64,000 bases of DNA from Hydra vulgaris (GCF_038396675.1 NC_088921.1:5718001-5782000); one strand, 5' to 3'; positions 34,361 through 47,840 are shown, counted from the stretch's first letter. Notes: generated from the sequence alone by a model not told the origin. Numbers and translations: made by a program.

Positions 34361-34717
34361 ATCATCAAGAACTGTTGTACTAGTTATGTTTTTACAATAT
34401 TAAATTCCTATAATATTGTTAAAAGCAAAACTTAATTACCTAAGGTAAATAGTGTTAACACCAAAAACATTCAATGTAAAAAGACAAGAACAAATAAAAC
34501 AAACAGTCAAAGAAACAAAAACAAAACAAAGCAGTTTAAAAGAAATCATTAATAAGATTTTTATACTTTGAAATACTCTTTTTTATTAGTTTTTGAAAGC
34601 AATTTATATTGTTTACATCTTGTAAATTACTATATTTTGCAAAGATTTTATTCCAGATATGCGGAGCACGATACGTAATTTTAAATTGTTCTTGTTTAGT
34701 TTTGCACAATGGTTCAA

Positions 34718-37450
34718 TTAAGCCTGTTTTGCGTAAAGTAACTTAATGTTAGGTTTTATTTCATAAAGATCATTAAAAACTGAGGGGCATTGTTGAAATT
34801 TACTTTTGTACATGAGACATAAAATTTTATAAACGTTTATCTCGTATAACGTAAAGATGTTCATAATTTCGAACAGTGGTTTTGCATGTATGTTTTCATT
34901 TTTAAAATTTATTATTCTTAAGGCATGTTTTTGTTTTCGATAGAGTGCTTCAAGCTTGCTTTTAGATGTACTACAACACGCAATATTCGCGTAATTCAAG
35001 TAACTTCGTATAAAACTGAAACAGATTTGTTTTACATGATGCTTATTAAGTAAATCCCGTGACAGATATAGAACGCCGATACTTTTTGATATTTTGCTTC
35101 CAGGTTTATTCCAGGTTATATTTTCGTCAATGAGGTGTTTATTCCAGGTAATATTTTCGTCAATGAGAACACCAAGAAATTTTGTGACGCTTTCGCGACT
35201 AACATCTGTGTTTTCAATAACTAGTTTTGGAAAAGAAATAGGAATTTTTTTTTTTTTTTTTAAAGGGTAGAATAATGAGAACTTTGATTTACTTGAATTA
35301 ATAGAAAGTTTATTTGCATTGAACCATAGTGAAATTTTATCTAACTCGTTGTTCATTTGTACAAAGAGTTGAGGTATATCTTTTCCTGAAATAAAAAAGT
35401 TACTGTCGTCAGCAAACATTATTGTTGATATATTTGTCGCTCTCCAGAGATCATTCACGTATATTAGGAAAAGTAGAGGCCCAAGAATAGATCCTTGGGG
35501 CACTCCACAAGAAATTAAAGACGAATTTGTTAGTTTTTTATTTCCGTTATATATGGACTGTGTACGTTTACTCAGGTAATCTGCTATCCACCTGCAGGGT
35601 ACGCCTCTTATGCCGTACATCATAAGCTTTTTTATCATTATTTTATGATCCACTGTGTCAAAGGCCTTGGAGAGGTCAATAAACACGCCTAAAGTAAATT
35701 CTCCGTTTGCAAAAGAGTTTTTTATTTCATTAATTAAGTGAAGTATTGCATGTTCAGTTGAAGTGCTTTTCTAGAATCCAAACTGTTTTGAATAGAATAA
35801 GTCATTATTTTTAAAAAATGCATATAACCTATTGACATAATTCGCTCAAAAATCTTAGAAAAAATGGAAAGTATAGATATTGGTCTATAGTTTCCAATAT
35901 CCATTTTATCGCCTGATTTATATATAAGTTTAACTTTTGCTGACTTAAGTATATCAGGAAAGATACCCTCATTCAGAGAACGTTTACAAATTTTAAATAA
36001 AGGCACTTTTAACTCATTAAAACAGTCAATTACAATGTTGCTGTTTATACCATCAATTCCAGATGACTTATTACGTTTCAAGCTTTTAAAAGCTGTTTCG
36101 TATTCTTTAAAGGTTAAAATCTCATTTTTGAATTGATTTTTATTGCACTGAAGGTATTCCTTAAATGATTTATTTACATTTTGAATTTTTGCCGCAAGTT
36201 TAGGCCCTATATTCACAAAAAAATTGTTAAATTCATTTGCTATATTGTTTTCATTGTCAATAGTTTTATTTTTAATATGTAAGATTTTCGGAAAAGATTC
36301 ATTGATTTTCGGTTTTCCAATTATTTCATTTAGTACTAGCCAAGTTTTCCTAGAACTTAGTTGACACTTTTCAAGTTGCTTTTTATAATAGTTTGATTTT
36401 GCAGTTCGTTTGACTTTCTCAAATAAAGTCCTATAGTTTTTATATTATGCCTTGGTCTTTACGCACTTATTTTTTAGATATCTATCGTACAGTCGATGTT
36501 TTCGCTTCGAAGCGAAAGTTGTTTTTAAGCCTTTACTAAACCATGGCGAATTTAAGGTTTTAACTTTAATTTTTACTTCTGTCTCTGGGAAGTGTTTTTC
36601 ATACAAGTTTGAAAAAATGTGATGGAAGTTATTAAACATGGAATTAGCATCATTGAGTGAATCTAATGGAGACCAGTCTTGCTGAATTTCTTGTTATTCT
36701 TGTTGGTTTGTTTATTAAAGGGATCACACCATATCGAAATAAATCATTGTAAAAGTTTTGACTTTCTATATCATTGTCATAATTTAGGGCGTTATTATTA
36801 AAGTCCCCTAATACAAACAGTTTTTTTTTTTCTAGAGAAACTTTTTGAATAATATTCTGGAGATGATTTGAGAAATTTTCTGTGGACGCATTTGGCGGTT
36901 TGTAACAACAGGTTACTAAAATATTTTTGGTTTTATCATTAACTATTTCAATCGAAACAAATTTGCCGTTGCATTCAGATATGCACATGTCTTTTCGCAT
37001 TTTAAAACGCAAGCTATTTTTGACGTAAATAACAACACCACCACCTCCTTTTTTAGACTTTCTGTGTAAGTGAATTGCGTCATATTCTAGTAAGTCAAAC
37101 CTACAACTTTTGCTAAATGCATCATCAGTTAGCCAAGTTTCACTTAAACAAATTATATTGAAAATAAAATTGCTTTCCTCTAAGAATATTTTAAAGTTTT
37201 TAAAATTTGCTTTAGCGCTTCTTATGTTAAGATGAAGAAGGGATAAATTCTCAAAAGGTTCAATATCCGATAAATATTGCTTTATTTCGTCCGGAAATAA
37301 ATACTGTGCTTCCGTATTCATTAATGAATAGTCATCAAATATAATTTTATCAGGATCGTGCTCATCGAGCGTGTTTAAATTATTTAATCTAAAAACATGA
37401 AATGAACTATTTTCGAAGTAATTTTCGTTTTCAGTCATATTCAAAACCAT
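34718..37450 (-). pseudogene. LINE A ORF2 (endonuclease-reverse transcriptase)
   Basis: The endonuclease (37450-36650) is nearly complete: LSLLHLNIRSAKANFKNF, IICLSETWLTDD, GGGGVVIYVKNSLR, TCCYKPPNAST, KLFVLGDFNNNALNY and PLINKPTRITRNS. A frameshift ends it before the SDH block. The linker (36639-36445) has SPWFSKGLKTTFASKRK. RT domain 0-4 lies at 36216-35734 (SGIDGINSNIVIDC, YRPISILSIFSKIFERIM). From 35686 come FIDLSKAFDTVDHKI, GVPQGSILGPLLFLIYVNDL and FADDSNFF (35405-35416). An 11-codon in-frame duplication (LIDENITWNKH) follows the FLGV block at 35105-35170. All catalytic motifs are present; a few frameshifts inactivate it. Confidence 0.93.
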
Positions 37451-37645
37451 TTTTAATTTTTTTAATAAATATTATTTAAAATATTTAAAGTTTTTTTTTT
37501 TTTTATTATTATAATTTTTTTATTTCTATCTTCCTTTAGAAAACTTATTTCTTTTATTCGTAAAAATATAAAATAGAGCACTTATGTATATAAAAAGATA
37601 TACAAATATAAACTATAAAAAGAAAGAAGATATCAAAAACATAAA

Positions 37646-38412
37646 TTACTTTTCCTTTTGATTCCAATCCCGAATGATTAATTTATCGTACGATACGTAA
37701 GCGAATTTTCCCGCATGTCTTTCCACTTTCATTTTTTCTCTCAACTCCTTTCTTATTAGGTTTGTTTCTGCGCAAAAATCTTCATTAATATAAATGTTTT
37801 TTCCTTTTAATGTTGATGACTTTCTTAAGATAGCAATTTTATCCTTAAAGTCTAATAGCTTTAAGACAATAGTTCTAGGTTTTTTATTGTTTCTCAGTCC
37901 AGTGCGATGTGCACGCTCAATTTTTATACTTTTTAAGCCAAGTTGCTCATCAAACAATTTAAGAACCTTCGCTTCACTATCGCACCAGTTTTCATTATCT
38001 TCCTCTTTGATACCGTCCACCCTTAGGTTGTTTCTTCTGGACCTGTCCTCCATTTCTCTTATTTTCTTTTTTACATATGTAAATTCACTTTTATTGTTTT
38101 TTGTTTCATTATAATTTTTATTTTTTTCTACTGTGTTAACGGCGGTTTTATCTTCTTCTCAACAAGTTCTTCATGATAATTTAAACTCGTTTTTAATTCT
38201 TCCACATCTTTTGATATAGCTTTAATAATATTAACATTGTCGTTCGACATCATTTCCACTTTATCAAGACGCTGATTTGTTATTTTTAGATTAGCGTTGA
38301 TTATATTTGCAAAACTTTTTTCTTGTTTTTTCAGTATTTCTTCAATTTTGTTCTCAAACTCCTCAAACATATCCTTTATCATTCTTTTAATTTCCACTAA
38401 TGTAACTGTCAT
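37646..38412 (-). pseudogene. LINE A ORF1 (coiled-coil/RRM nucleic-acid-binding protein), one frameshift
   Basis: Starts MTVTLVEIKRMIKDMFEEF. The first 95 residues are largely coiled coil. A single frameshift near 38155 leads into EMEDRSRRNNLRVDGIKEE, an RRM-like start, then ERAHRTGLRNNKKPRTIVLK and the C-terminal domain INEDFCAETNLIRKELREK, ending YDKLIIRDWNQKEK. Such ORF1 proteins trimerise and coat LINE RNA; that role is inferred from family knowledge. Apart from the one shift the frame is complete, which gives a useful reference for LINE B. Confidence 0.88.
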
Positions 38413-38563
38413 TTTTGTAGATTTGTTGTTTTATTTGTTTATATTATTATAATTTTTTAATTTGATTTAATTTAATTTTTTTTTTTTTTTTTTTTTTTTA
38501 CCACGTTGCAAAAACACGTCCGATCGTTACAAAAGCCACAAAGCCAAAAAAAAAAAAGGCGCT

Positions 38564-38725
38564 CTTGCGCCTAGAATCATTCTCAACACGTTTGATTATA
38601 TCATAGATAGTGCTTCTTGGAATTTTTTGATTGAAGTGAGCTACTGTGAACTTTTTACCTTGCAATTTGTTATTCAAATAGAACTCGTAAATCCGTTTTT
38701 TTACCTCTTTTTGCTTGTCCATCAT
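38564..38725 (-). pseudogene. Mariner-type transposase, N-terminal helix-turn-helix
   Basis: MDKQKEVKKRIYEFYLNNK begins 170 bp inside the right TIR. IPRSTIYDIIKRVENDSRRK is the first helix-turn-helix. After K54 (codon ending at 38564) the frame enters LINE A 5' UTR and the product is artificial. It continues biologically at 34160. Confidence 0.88.
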
Positions 38726-38893
38726 TATTTTCTTAATTATTATTAATTATCTTAATTATTTTTAAAAACAAGTAAATTAACTTATAGAGAATTAAATAAG
38801 CTTTAAAACGGATATAAGCATGAAAAAAAAATATTTAGCTTGTGGCATTTAAAACTCAGATAAAGTTAGTACGGATTTTTAGTAACCACCCGT

Positions 38894-39632
38894 TAATCAT
38901 GTATCTGGTTTCTTGATTTTCTTTTTCTTTAAGGTGTTGGCTATAAAGGCTGTAGGCTGTAAAAAATGAAGGCTGTAAAGACGGCGTCGTAAAGGTGGGC
39001 AACTGTCGCAATCAATAAAGTGTTTAAAGAAATTTTTTATAAATTTTTTTTTAGTTAAAAGTTTTTTAATTTTTAATAATTTTTTATTTCATGCATTTAA
39101 ATTGTTACTAACTTGTCACTCAAAAAAAAACACTTCAATGCATAAAAAAATTTGTATTTGGCTTCATTCAAAAACACCATTTCTTTATTTATTTTTTTAA
39201 TTATTGAATTTACACAATGTTTCTTTTTTTCAAGCTACTTTAAATATATCGCAGTTCATATTATCAAATAGACTCAATATCTTTTTAAGACAAATTTACG
39301 GGTGCCAAAATATTTAAGTTGATCATGATCCCTAAAAATTATTTATTTGCTAAAGTTTTGTATCCCGGATATTTTTTTTCGAAGATATTCCAATTTTCGC
39401 TTAAGGTGCTTATTATACCTAAACAACTCTAATTTTTTTTTAAATTTAAATACTGTTTTAAATTTAAATATGAGACGAATTTAAATTAAATTAAAATAAA
39501 TAAGTTGAGACGAATTTATATTTGTTGAGACGTATTTATATTTGTTGAGACGTATTTATATTTATTTATATTAATTCTGTTGAGTTGTAATTTTTTTTTT
39601 TTAATTTAAATTCTGTTAAGACGAATTTATAT
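38894..39632. other. AT-rich stretch with a 20-bp minisatellite
   Basis: At about 39512-39571 the unit GTTGAGACGTATTTATATTT occurs three times, with looser copies (GAGACGAATTTA, GTTAAGACGAATTT) around it. No gene seen. Confidence 0.6.
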
Positions 39633-39815
39633 TTAGAAGAATAAAAACAAAAGAGCTATAATTGTTTTTTGAATTTTAAATTTGTCATTCACATTATTTA
39701 TAAGATCTAAAATTAAATGCTCGGTTGAGTGTTGTGTTCGGAAACCGAATTGTTTTTCATTTAAAGTTTTGCTATTTACTAGGTATTTGTAAAGTTTTAT
39801 ATCGAATACTCGCAA
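39633..39815 (-). pseudogene. LINE RT fragment truncated at the edge of the next element
   Basis: Reads FDIKLYKYLVNSKTLNEKQFGFRTQHSTEHLILDLIN on the minus strand, in overlapping parts: the RT block between domain 3 (ERI) and the QFGFR motif. Upstream coding sequence is cut within a few bases of the inverted repeat starting at 39820, and its continuation is not found beyond 44174. Confidence 0.75.
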
Positions 39816-39964
39816 CAAACCCAGTCGGCATATCTAGTATTGTAAATACTCGTAGTATTGATCACGTATAACATACCGCCATTGATACCAGAAAAATACG
39901 CATTTAGTTTTAAGTTTCGAATTCGAGTTCAATACCACTTATTTATCAAAAATACGTATTTATA

Positions 39965-40014
39965 ATATTTGATCAAAATCGGATATAATATCGAACCCGA
40001 TTTTGATCAAATAT
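39965..40014. repeat. Perfect 18-bp inverted repeat, 14-nt spacer
   Basis: ATATTTGATCAAAATCGG (39965-39982) and its exact reverse complement (39997-40014), in the subterminal part of the 39820 element. Confidence 0.85.
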
Positions 40015-40759
40015 TGCCAAATAAAGGAAAAACGAAAATCTTTGCTTTTAAAGCGCATGCTTAAACTGATATAGCGAAAATAAAATTTAAATTAAAAAGG
40101 TTTCCTTTGAGAAATTTAGTAAATTATCTCCAGTACAGTTACAGTACTTTTTTGCACTAAAAGAGTTACTAAAACTTTATCATAAAAATATTTATTACTA
40201 CTTTTAAATTTATTAATTTAGTTTTATGAAGTCCTAAATTAATATAATTCAAATATACGTTAAATCCTATCATTTCATACCTTACTTATTTTATTCCGTT
40301 GATTACTATTTTATTGACATTTCTGTTATACTATTACCTTTTTTTGTTCTGTTTTAGAAAATTTAGAAAAATAAGTTAAAATTTTGAGCCAACGCTGACA
40401 TTTTATTTGTTGCTAAACGTTAAATTTTGTTATTAGGATTGCAGTTCTTTTATCTGTTTTTTGTTCTTTATTCAATAAGTATTTGATTTAAATTAAATAT
40501 GATTATAATTTGATATTTTATTACGAGATATATGTCTTTATATATAAATATATATGAACCTTTTTAGATATTTTTTAATGTTATTTTAAAATTTTTTGTT
40601 CATGCAATTCAAGTTATATATGTCTATAGTTTGCATATATGTTTATATTATGTTCAGAATTAAAAAGTTTTTGATAAATATATGTATGTGGTAATATGTG
40701 TTATATAATTGTTTTATAAATGTATTTTTAAAATAGTATAAAATGTATCTATTGTGTAT

Positions 40760-40958
40760 ATAAATATTATAAGAAGTGTTTATATATGTTATATAAATTT
40801 AAATAAATATATTGTGTTTTATAGTTAGTATATATGTTTGTATTATGTTGTTTCCATGACATAGAAACATCATAATATAAACATATAAACTAACTATAAA
40901 ACACAATATATTTATTTAAATTTATATAACATATATAAACACTTCTTATAATATTTAT
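40760..40958. repeat. Long near-perfect inverted repeat, arms about 97 bp
   Basis: Arms 40760-40856 and 40862-40958, with a tiny loop around CATGACATA. For example AACACAATATATTTATTTAA in the right arm is exactly mirrored in the left. Only a few mismatches occur near the loop. The arms are AT-rich but not simple (TA)n. Confidence 0.85.
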
Positions 40959-42173
40959 GGATCATGTTTTCAAAGTGTGTGACTTGGCAAACGTGTTGAG
41001 CAAGATTTTGCATAAAGTTGTTATTTATGTTACTAATGTTGTTACATTTGGCTTACCTTTATGTTGGTGTCTATTGTTAAAAATTATAAGTGGTTTTATT
41101 ATTGAAAGTCACTGCTTTTAATCATTCACTAAAAGCCACTCAAGAAAAATCATTTTGCCACATATACATTTTGTTTATATCTTAATTTGAATTTTTAGAA
41201 CCATGACGTACCAACATGAATTGTTTTCTAAAAGCTAACATGAAATAACAATATTTAACAACTACTACTCTCTTATCATGACATCTTATCTCTATCTGAT
41301 ATATTGATTTGCGATTCATATATGATGTTTTTCTTTGTATTTGCTTATCCATTACATTTTTTTATTTCAGATTTATCATATGATGTATTTATGCAATATA
41401 AAAGAACGAATATATGTAAATTTTTATGAATTTTTTAAAAACATCTGCTAATAATTAGTCCAGTCAACGTTCAAACTTCAATTTTGCATATGTCATCTTT
41501 AAGTAGTTTCTAGGCTTTTCTAAATGTGTTTCTTATTCACATGGTTTTACAAGCAAGGTATGCAAGCAAATTTGAGCTGAAAATTTTTTTTTAGCCTTTA
41601 AGGAGAATTGGCATTACACTTTTTTAAATTTAATTTGTTTAAATATAGTAGTTTCAACAAATAAATGTTTGTTTGTTCTTTGTTTTTTTACTTATTTGTT
41701 TTCAGATTCTTAAGAACTTGGCAACTTATGTAAGAAAGTTTTTTTTTTTTTTTAGTGCAATTGGAAAGAGCTGAAAGTTATTTTTTAGAGCAATTGAAAA
41801 GAACTACAGTGTTTTTTTGTTACTTCACACAGTATAACTGATACTGATTTGAGTAAGTTTACTATTTTGTTTTATTTGATATTGGATTTATTTGATATTT
41901 GATATATGTTATATTAGATATATATTTTATGTATTTAACATGGAAAACTGACTGTAATTTGTTGACACAAAAGTTTATAAACATAAATCTGCCTATATTT
42001 CAGTTTATTTTATATTTTTCTGTATCTTTATAAATATTCTTTCTTAGAAAAAATAACAGACTAGAAAAAAATAAATTCTTTTTGAAAGTAGTTAAAAAAA
42101 ATGATGATGTATTTCCATATTTCATTGTGTAAAGTGTAATACCACTTTTTAAAGGTATGTGAATAGATATATA

Positions 42174-42498
42174 GGGGAACATGGGGCAAGATGACGACTG
42201 TTTCGAAAAATGCCTTTATCTTAGTCTGTCCCAAAAAATAAAACTTACCTTTAGCTGGTGATGTAGCGATGTAATAAATCAAGTCAAACGAGGATAAAAA
42301 GTTTTTTTTTCAATGTCGGAAAAACTTTTTTAATACTTAGCTTTCTTCACAAAAATAATATTTAAAAAAAAACCATTGATAAATCTAGTAAAATTAATCT
42401 ACTTCCCTTTCAGCTAAAGTCAACTGTTATATTTAGTTTTGCTTAAGAGATAACTGTTGGTCGTCATCTTGCCCCACTCGTCATTTTACCCCATGTTC

Positions 42499-42501
<3 letters not shown>
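42174..42501. mobile_element. Pogo-type MITE (328 bp)
   Basis: The left end is GGGGAACAT + GGGGCAAGATGACGAC. The right end is its inverse, with GGGGTAAAATGACGAG outermost and GGGGCAAGATGACGAC 17 bp further in. TA flanks both sides (42172-42173; 42502-42503). No coding capacity. The terminal layout matches the pogo-type elements at 48697, 54406 and 61627. Confidence 0.85.
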
Positions 42502-43739
<1,238 letters not shown>

Positions 43740-44279
43740 AAATTGTATTGAATCTTCTCTGATTATCGTGTTTTATACGTGTTTAAATGCGAGTTTGATA
43801 CTCAGTAGGCGTCGTATTGTATACCTGTCTTTATACGCATCTGATGTCTATTTTTAATGCGCGTTTGACACGATAAAATGGCTAACAAATATTCGTAAAT
43901 AATGCGTATTCTGGAAAGTTTTAAATGCGCATGTAATACCAGGAAAATATCGTATTAAATATTCTCTGGTTATCGTATTTTATACGTGTTTACAAGAGTT
44001 TCAAATGCGAGTTTGATACTCAGTAGGCGTCGTATTGTATACCTGTCTTTATACGCATCTAATGCGTATTTCTAATGCGTATTCGACACGATAAAATGGC
44101 TAACATACATACCACATCGATACGTATTTAAACGAGTTTCTAATGCGCATTTACAACTAAATTTGCCGACTGGGATTATTGGCGATTCAAAAAATTATGA
44201 AAAAAATAATCTGCCCAAAAAAATTTTAGTAGATGGTAAATTTATATACAATAAAGCAATAATTGCTGATATTTGAACA

Positions 44280-46985
44280 GCTTCTTTCTTAATATTGAGC
44301 CTAACTTAGATAAAAAAATTCCGTCAAGTTCTTCTTCATATGATTTATATTTAAAAAACTATGATAAAGTAAATACTACACGGTTTGGAAATCAGCACAA
44401 TATTTAAAAAAAAATAAAGAAGCATTTTCAATATTAAACATTAACATCAGAAGTCTAAATAAAAACTTTAAAAACTTAAAATTTTTCTTGGATGAAATAA
44501 AACACAAGTTTAGCAATATTTGCATAACAGAAACGTACGTTTCGTTGCACCACGTGGTGCAAATACGATGAACAAAATTTACATTTTGAATTAATTAATT
44601 AGACGTCAATTCATCAACCGCGGAAAAATATTGTGGAGTATCTTTAAGGCGTAATTATCTTTAAACAGCATGACAGCATTTCCTGTTAAAAAAATAATTA
44701 TAAAATCTCTTTTAAACCCCTGGATGACCAAGGGACTAATAAAATCGTCTAAGAAAAAAAAAAACTTTATGTTAAATATTTAAGGCATAAAACATATAAA
44801 AATGAAATAAACTACTAAAACTATAAAAATTTATTATGCAAAGTTGTTGGAAAAAACCAACGGCGACACTAAAAAACGTGAAGTATAATTAAACAAATAA
44901 TTGGTAAAAATAAATGTGTAAAAAATAATCATTCCTAAAAGCTTTAAATTGACGGAAAAATGATTTATGATAAAAAAAAATAGGTGAAAAACTAAACTCA
45001 TTTTTTCTTGAAGTATGGCCAAACATGGCGAGTGAAATTCCGTTAAGTACCATAAAGTTTGAATCTTTTATTAAACCGTGTAATACAATTATGGAAGAAT
45101 TTAATTTAAATCTAGGCGAGATAAGGAATGCTTTTAATAGTTTTAAAAGTAATAAAAGTGCGGGTATGGACGAATTTAGTGTAAATGTTGTTAAGTCAGT
45201 TTTCGATATCATTGAACCGTCATTATTTCATATTTTTGACCTTTCATTAAAACTAGGTGTTGTGCCAAAAAAACTTAAAGTTGCCGTAATCACTCCAATT
45301 TTTAAATCTGGTGACGAAACTAATATTTCAAACTACAGACCTATTTCCGTCTTACCTTGCTTCTCAAAACTATTGGAACGATTTATGTATGACTTTATAA
45401 CTATTTGATGTTAAACAGTTTGCTGAACAATAAACAATTTGGGTTTAAAAAACTAACTAACAACGCGGTAATCGAACTGGTTAATCATGTATCAGATGCA
45501 TTCAATAGTGACTACTTTACCTTAGGAGTTTTTATTGATCTGTCAAAAGCCTTTGACACTGTTAACCATAAGATACTTATAAAAAAACTGGAACTCAATG
45601 GAGTTAAAAATAAAAATTTACTTTGGTTTGAAGATTATCTGGAGAATAGGTCACAATGTATTATTTATAAAAAAATTGAAAAAGAAAAACACATTACATA
45701 TGGTGTGCCCCAAGGTTCAATCTTAGGACCGCTATTATTTATATTGTATATAGATGATTTGTACTTAGCATCAAATATTTAAAATGTTATATTGTTTGCA
45801 GACGACTCCAATCTTTTTTATTCCAACAAAAACATAAAAGTTCTCTTTAATATATTGAATGAAGAACTATTAAAAATAAACGAGTGGTTTACAAGTAATA
45901 GGCTTTCTTTAAATGTAGAAAAAACTAAATTTATTTTAGTCTTCAAACCTAGTAAAGGTTCCTTTAAAATTACCTAATCTTTTAATCAATAAAATATTTA
46001 TTATAAGGGAACCAATCGCTAATTTTTCAGAAGTAATACTAGATGAAAATTTGTCATGGAAACCACATATAGAATACATAGAAAATAAAATCTCAATAAA
46101 TATTTCCATATTATATAAAATTATATCTGAACACTGCTTCCTTGAAAAAAATCTACTTTTCATTTATTCATAGTTTTATCTCTTACTGTAATATTGTATG
46201 AGGTAGTACTAGTTATAGTAAATTTAAAAAAATTTATAGTAAGCAAAAACACGCATGCAGGACTGTATTTGGTGCACACAGAACTTTTCATTGCGAATCT
46301 CTTTTAAGGAAGCTTGGTGCCCTTAGTATCTATAAACTCAATATACACCAAGTTCTACAATTCATGTTTAAAATAAAACATGGGCTTTCTCCTATTGTAT
46401 TTCAGTCTTACTTTAGTGAAATCTCGCACAGGTATCCTAGTAAATTTTCAATTAAGAACTTTATTGTACCAAAAACTAATTTAAAACTAAGTTCTTACCA
46501 AATCCAATACCGTGGACCGTTTCTATGGAAACACTTTTCAAAATTTATTAAAAAAATAATAAATATTCTAAACATCTCTTTGGAATAATTCAGGAAAGAA
46601 TCTAAGAGTCTCTTATTACAAAATGACTATGATTTAAAATATCTCTTTTAAAATAAATATATAAATAATATAAATTATCGAAAAAAGTAGTTATTGACAC
46701 TACTCTCTTATGTTGCAGTTTTATTTCTATGTAATTTTTTTTGTTAAAAAACTTTAATACTTTTATATTGTTGTTAATCTTTGATATATTGCGTTATATT
46801 TCAACACTAGTATTTGTATTATATTAATATTTATATTGTAACTAACGTGTGTAAAATTCTTGTTATGTACTTAGCTGCTTTTCATTTTTGTATATAAACT
46901 AACAATTTTTTCAATGTAAATGGGGCTCGAAGAAAATTTATTTCATTGTAAATTTTAATATACGACAAATAATAATAATGAAAAA
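44280..46985 (+). mobile_element. CR1-like LINE of a second subfamily, plus strand, 5'-truncated
   Basis: Endonuclease N-terminus (44400-44550), linker and RT are followed by a 3' UTR ending in AATAATAATGAAAAAA repeats near 46985. It lacks the AAGAYC stem-loop found in the other LINEs. Its protein sequence differs consistently from LINEs A and B, so it is a separate subfamily. Confidence 0.8.
44400..46588 (+). pseudogene. LINE ORF2, second subfamily, broken
   Basis: The endonuclease start is LNINIRSLNKNFKNLKFFL and NICITETYVS (44425-44550); the rest of the domain is deleted. The linker block NPWMTKGLIKSSKKK is at about 44717. RT opens at 45025: NKSAGMDEFSVNVVKSVF, TPIFKSGDETNISNYRPIS, VLPCFSKLLERFM. 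A frameshift at about 45405 leads to NNKQFGFKK, FIDLSKAFDTVNHKIL, YGVPQGSILGPLLFILYIDDL, an in-frame TAA at about 45781, and FADDSNLFYS (45795-45806). The thumb reads VILDENLSWKPHIEYI. The C-terminus (46364-46588) holds FKIKHGLSPIVFQSYF and QIQYRGPFLWKHF. Most RT motifs survive despite three or more breaks. Confidence 0.88.
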
Positions 46986-47227
46986 AAAAATGAAAAAAAA
47001 GCTAATAATGCAAGCACTTTATTACTACACTACTACCGTCGTTGAAGATTATGTGGTACAAAAAAAAAAAAATTAAGGAAAATATTTATTTATTATCCGA
47101 GTATTACACAATATCGAATGAATGATGGACTTCCAGTAATATTAGTTGACTTCTTGTTGCACATTTTCTTTCTGTATTTAATCGATTTAAGAATTTTTTA
47201 GTCTAGAAAAAAAACTCATAAAACAGT
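46986..47227. other. AT-rich spacer
   Basis: Nothing recognised between the LINE tail and the SINE. Confidence 0.5.
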
Positions 47228-47372
47228 AGCTGTGGCGCAGTGGGTAGAGTTATGGCGCACACTTAAGAGAGGTTTGATGTTAGCTCTGGCTAAACAATCT
47301 TGCGACACCGATATGAAAGAAGGAGTGACCTTCCTGGTTAAATGCTTTTCCACGGTACTCTGTGATAGATTG
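47228..47372 (+). repeat. tRNA-derived SINE
   Basis: Near-canonical A-box TGGCGCAGTGG (47233-47243) in GCTGTGGCGCAGTGGGTAGAG. A weak B-box-like GGTTTGATGT lies at 47271. The body runs to about 47372 (CCACGGTACTCTGTGATAG). Different sequence from the SINEs at 5165 and 6905. No acceptor stem pairing, so not a tRNA gene. Confidence 0.6.
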
Positions 47373-47431
47373 TCAAGTTTACTCTTTTTTAAAAAGTCCT
47401 TAATGTCTTATTTAAAAACCATTTAATATAG

Positions 47432-47840
47432 TATTACCAGCGGTGTTCACTGGATTTTTAGATGTTTGAGTTTTGACACTATTATTTTTCAAAAACATGA
47501 CCATATATAGTTTTAACCTCCCTCAATTTGAGGGGGCTGTAAACATTGCAGTGTCATAAAAACTAAACACTTAGAGATTATTGCATGAAACTTGAAATTT
47601 GTAGATGAATATGAATTTTGATAAAAATAGTAAAGAAAATATTTTATAAACTCGTTGCTCCCACGTTAAGGGCTGAGTGGGCCGAAAAATTAGGATTTTT
47701 TTGTTCCCAAGCTCCAATCACTCTAATTCTTTGAAAAACATTCTTTTTTGATACAAAATACAAAAGTTTGGAGTTTGCACAATGCCTGTAAGTGTCAAAA
47801 CTCAAACATCTAAAAATCCAGTGTACACCACTGATTACTG
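47432..47840. repeat. Foldback/MITE-like element with roughly 49-bp inverted ends
   Basis: The left arm (47432-47480) holds CACTGGATTTTTAGATGTTT and GAGTTTTGACACT. The right arm (47791-47840) is its imperfect reverse complement. The roughly 300-bp interior has no coding content I trust. Confidence 0.7.

Larger units (their letters stand above)
34161..38563 (-). mobile_element. CR1-like LINE A, near full length (4403 bp), minus strand
   Basis: CTTGC occurs directly on both sides (34156-34160, 38564-38568), exactly where the mariner reading frame breaks and resumes. The 5' end starts AGCGCC plus a T-run, then GGCTTTGTGGC and GATCGGACGTG, a block also present in the LINE B 5' UTR (GAACGGACGTG). 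ORF1, ORF2 and a 3' UTR with stem-loop (34345-34360) follow, with a 3' tail of AAATAAATAA-type repeats. It inserted after the mariner and is less decayed than most LINEs here. Confidence 0.92.
26214..38893 (-). mobile_element. Mariner-type element split by two nested LINEs
   Basis: Inverted ends ACGGGTGGTTACTAAAAATC match at both extremes (26214 plus strand; 38893 minus strand), with about 32 bp of similarity and two mismatches. TA lies outside each end (26212-26213; 38894-38895), as expected for Tc1/mariner. The minus strand encodes the transposase N-terminus next to the right end and its remainder at 34162-33309. LINE A (34161-38563, duplication CTTGC) and LINE B (26300-33287, duplication ATCATT) sit inside. 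Removing both and one copy of each duplication leaves about 1.28 kb, normal for a mariner. The arithmetic is strong support for the reconstruction. Confidence 0.9.

Noticed and set aside
44177..44280. Continuation of the minus-strand LINE at 39633 beyond the 39820-44174 element
   Set aside because: Translation on the minus strand after 44174 shows no RT blocks, so the element did not simply split that LINE.
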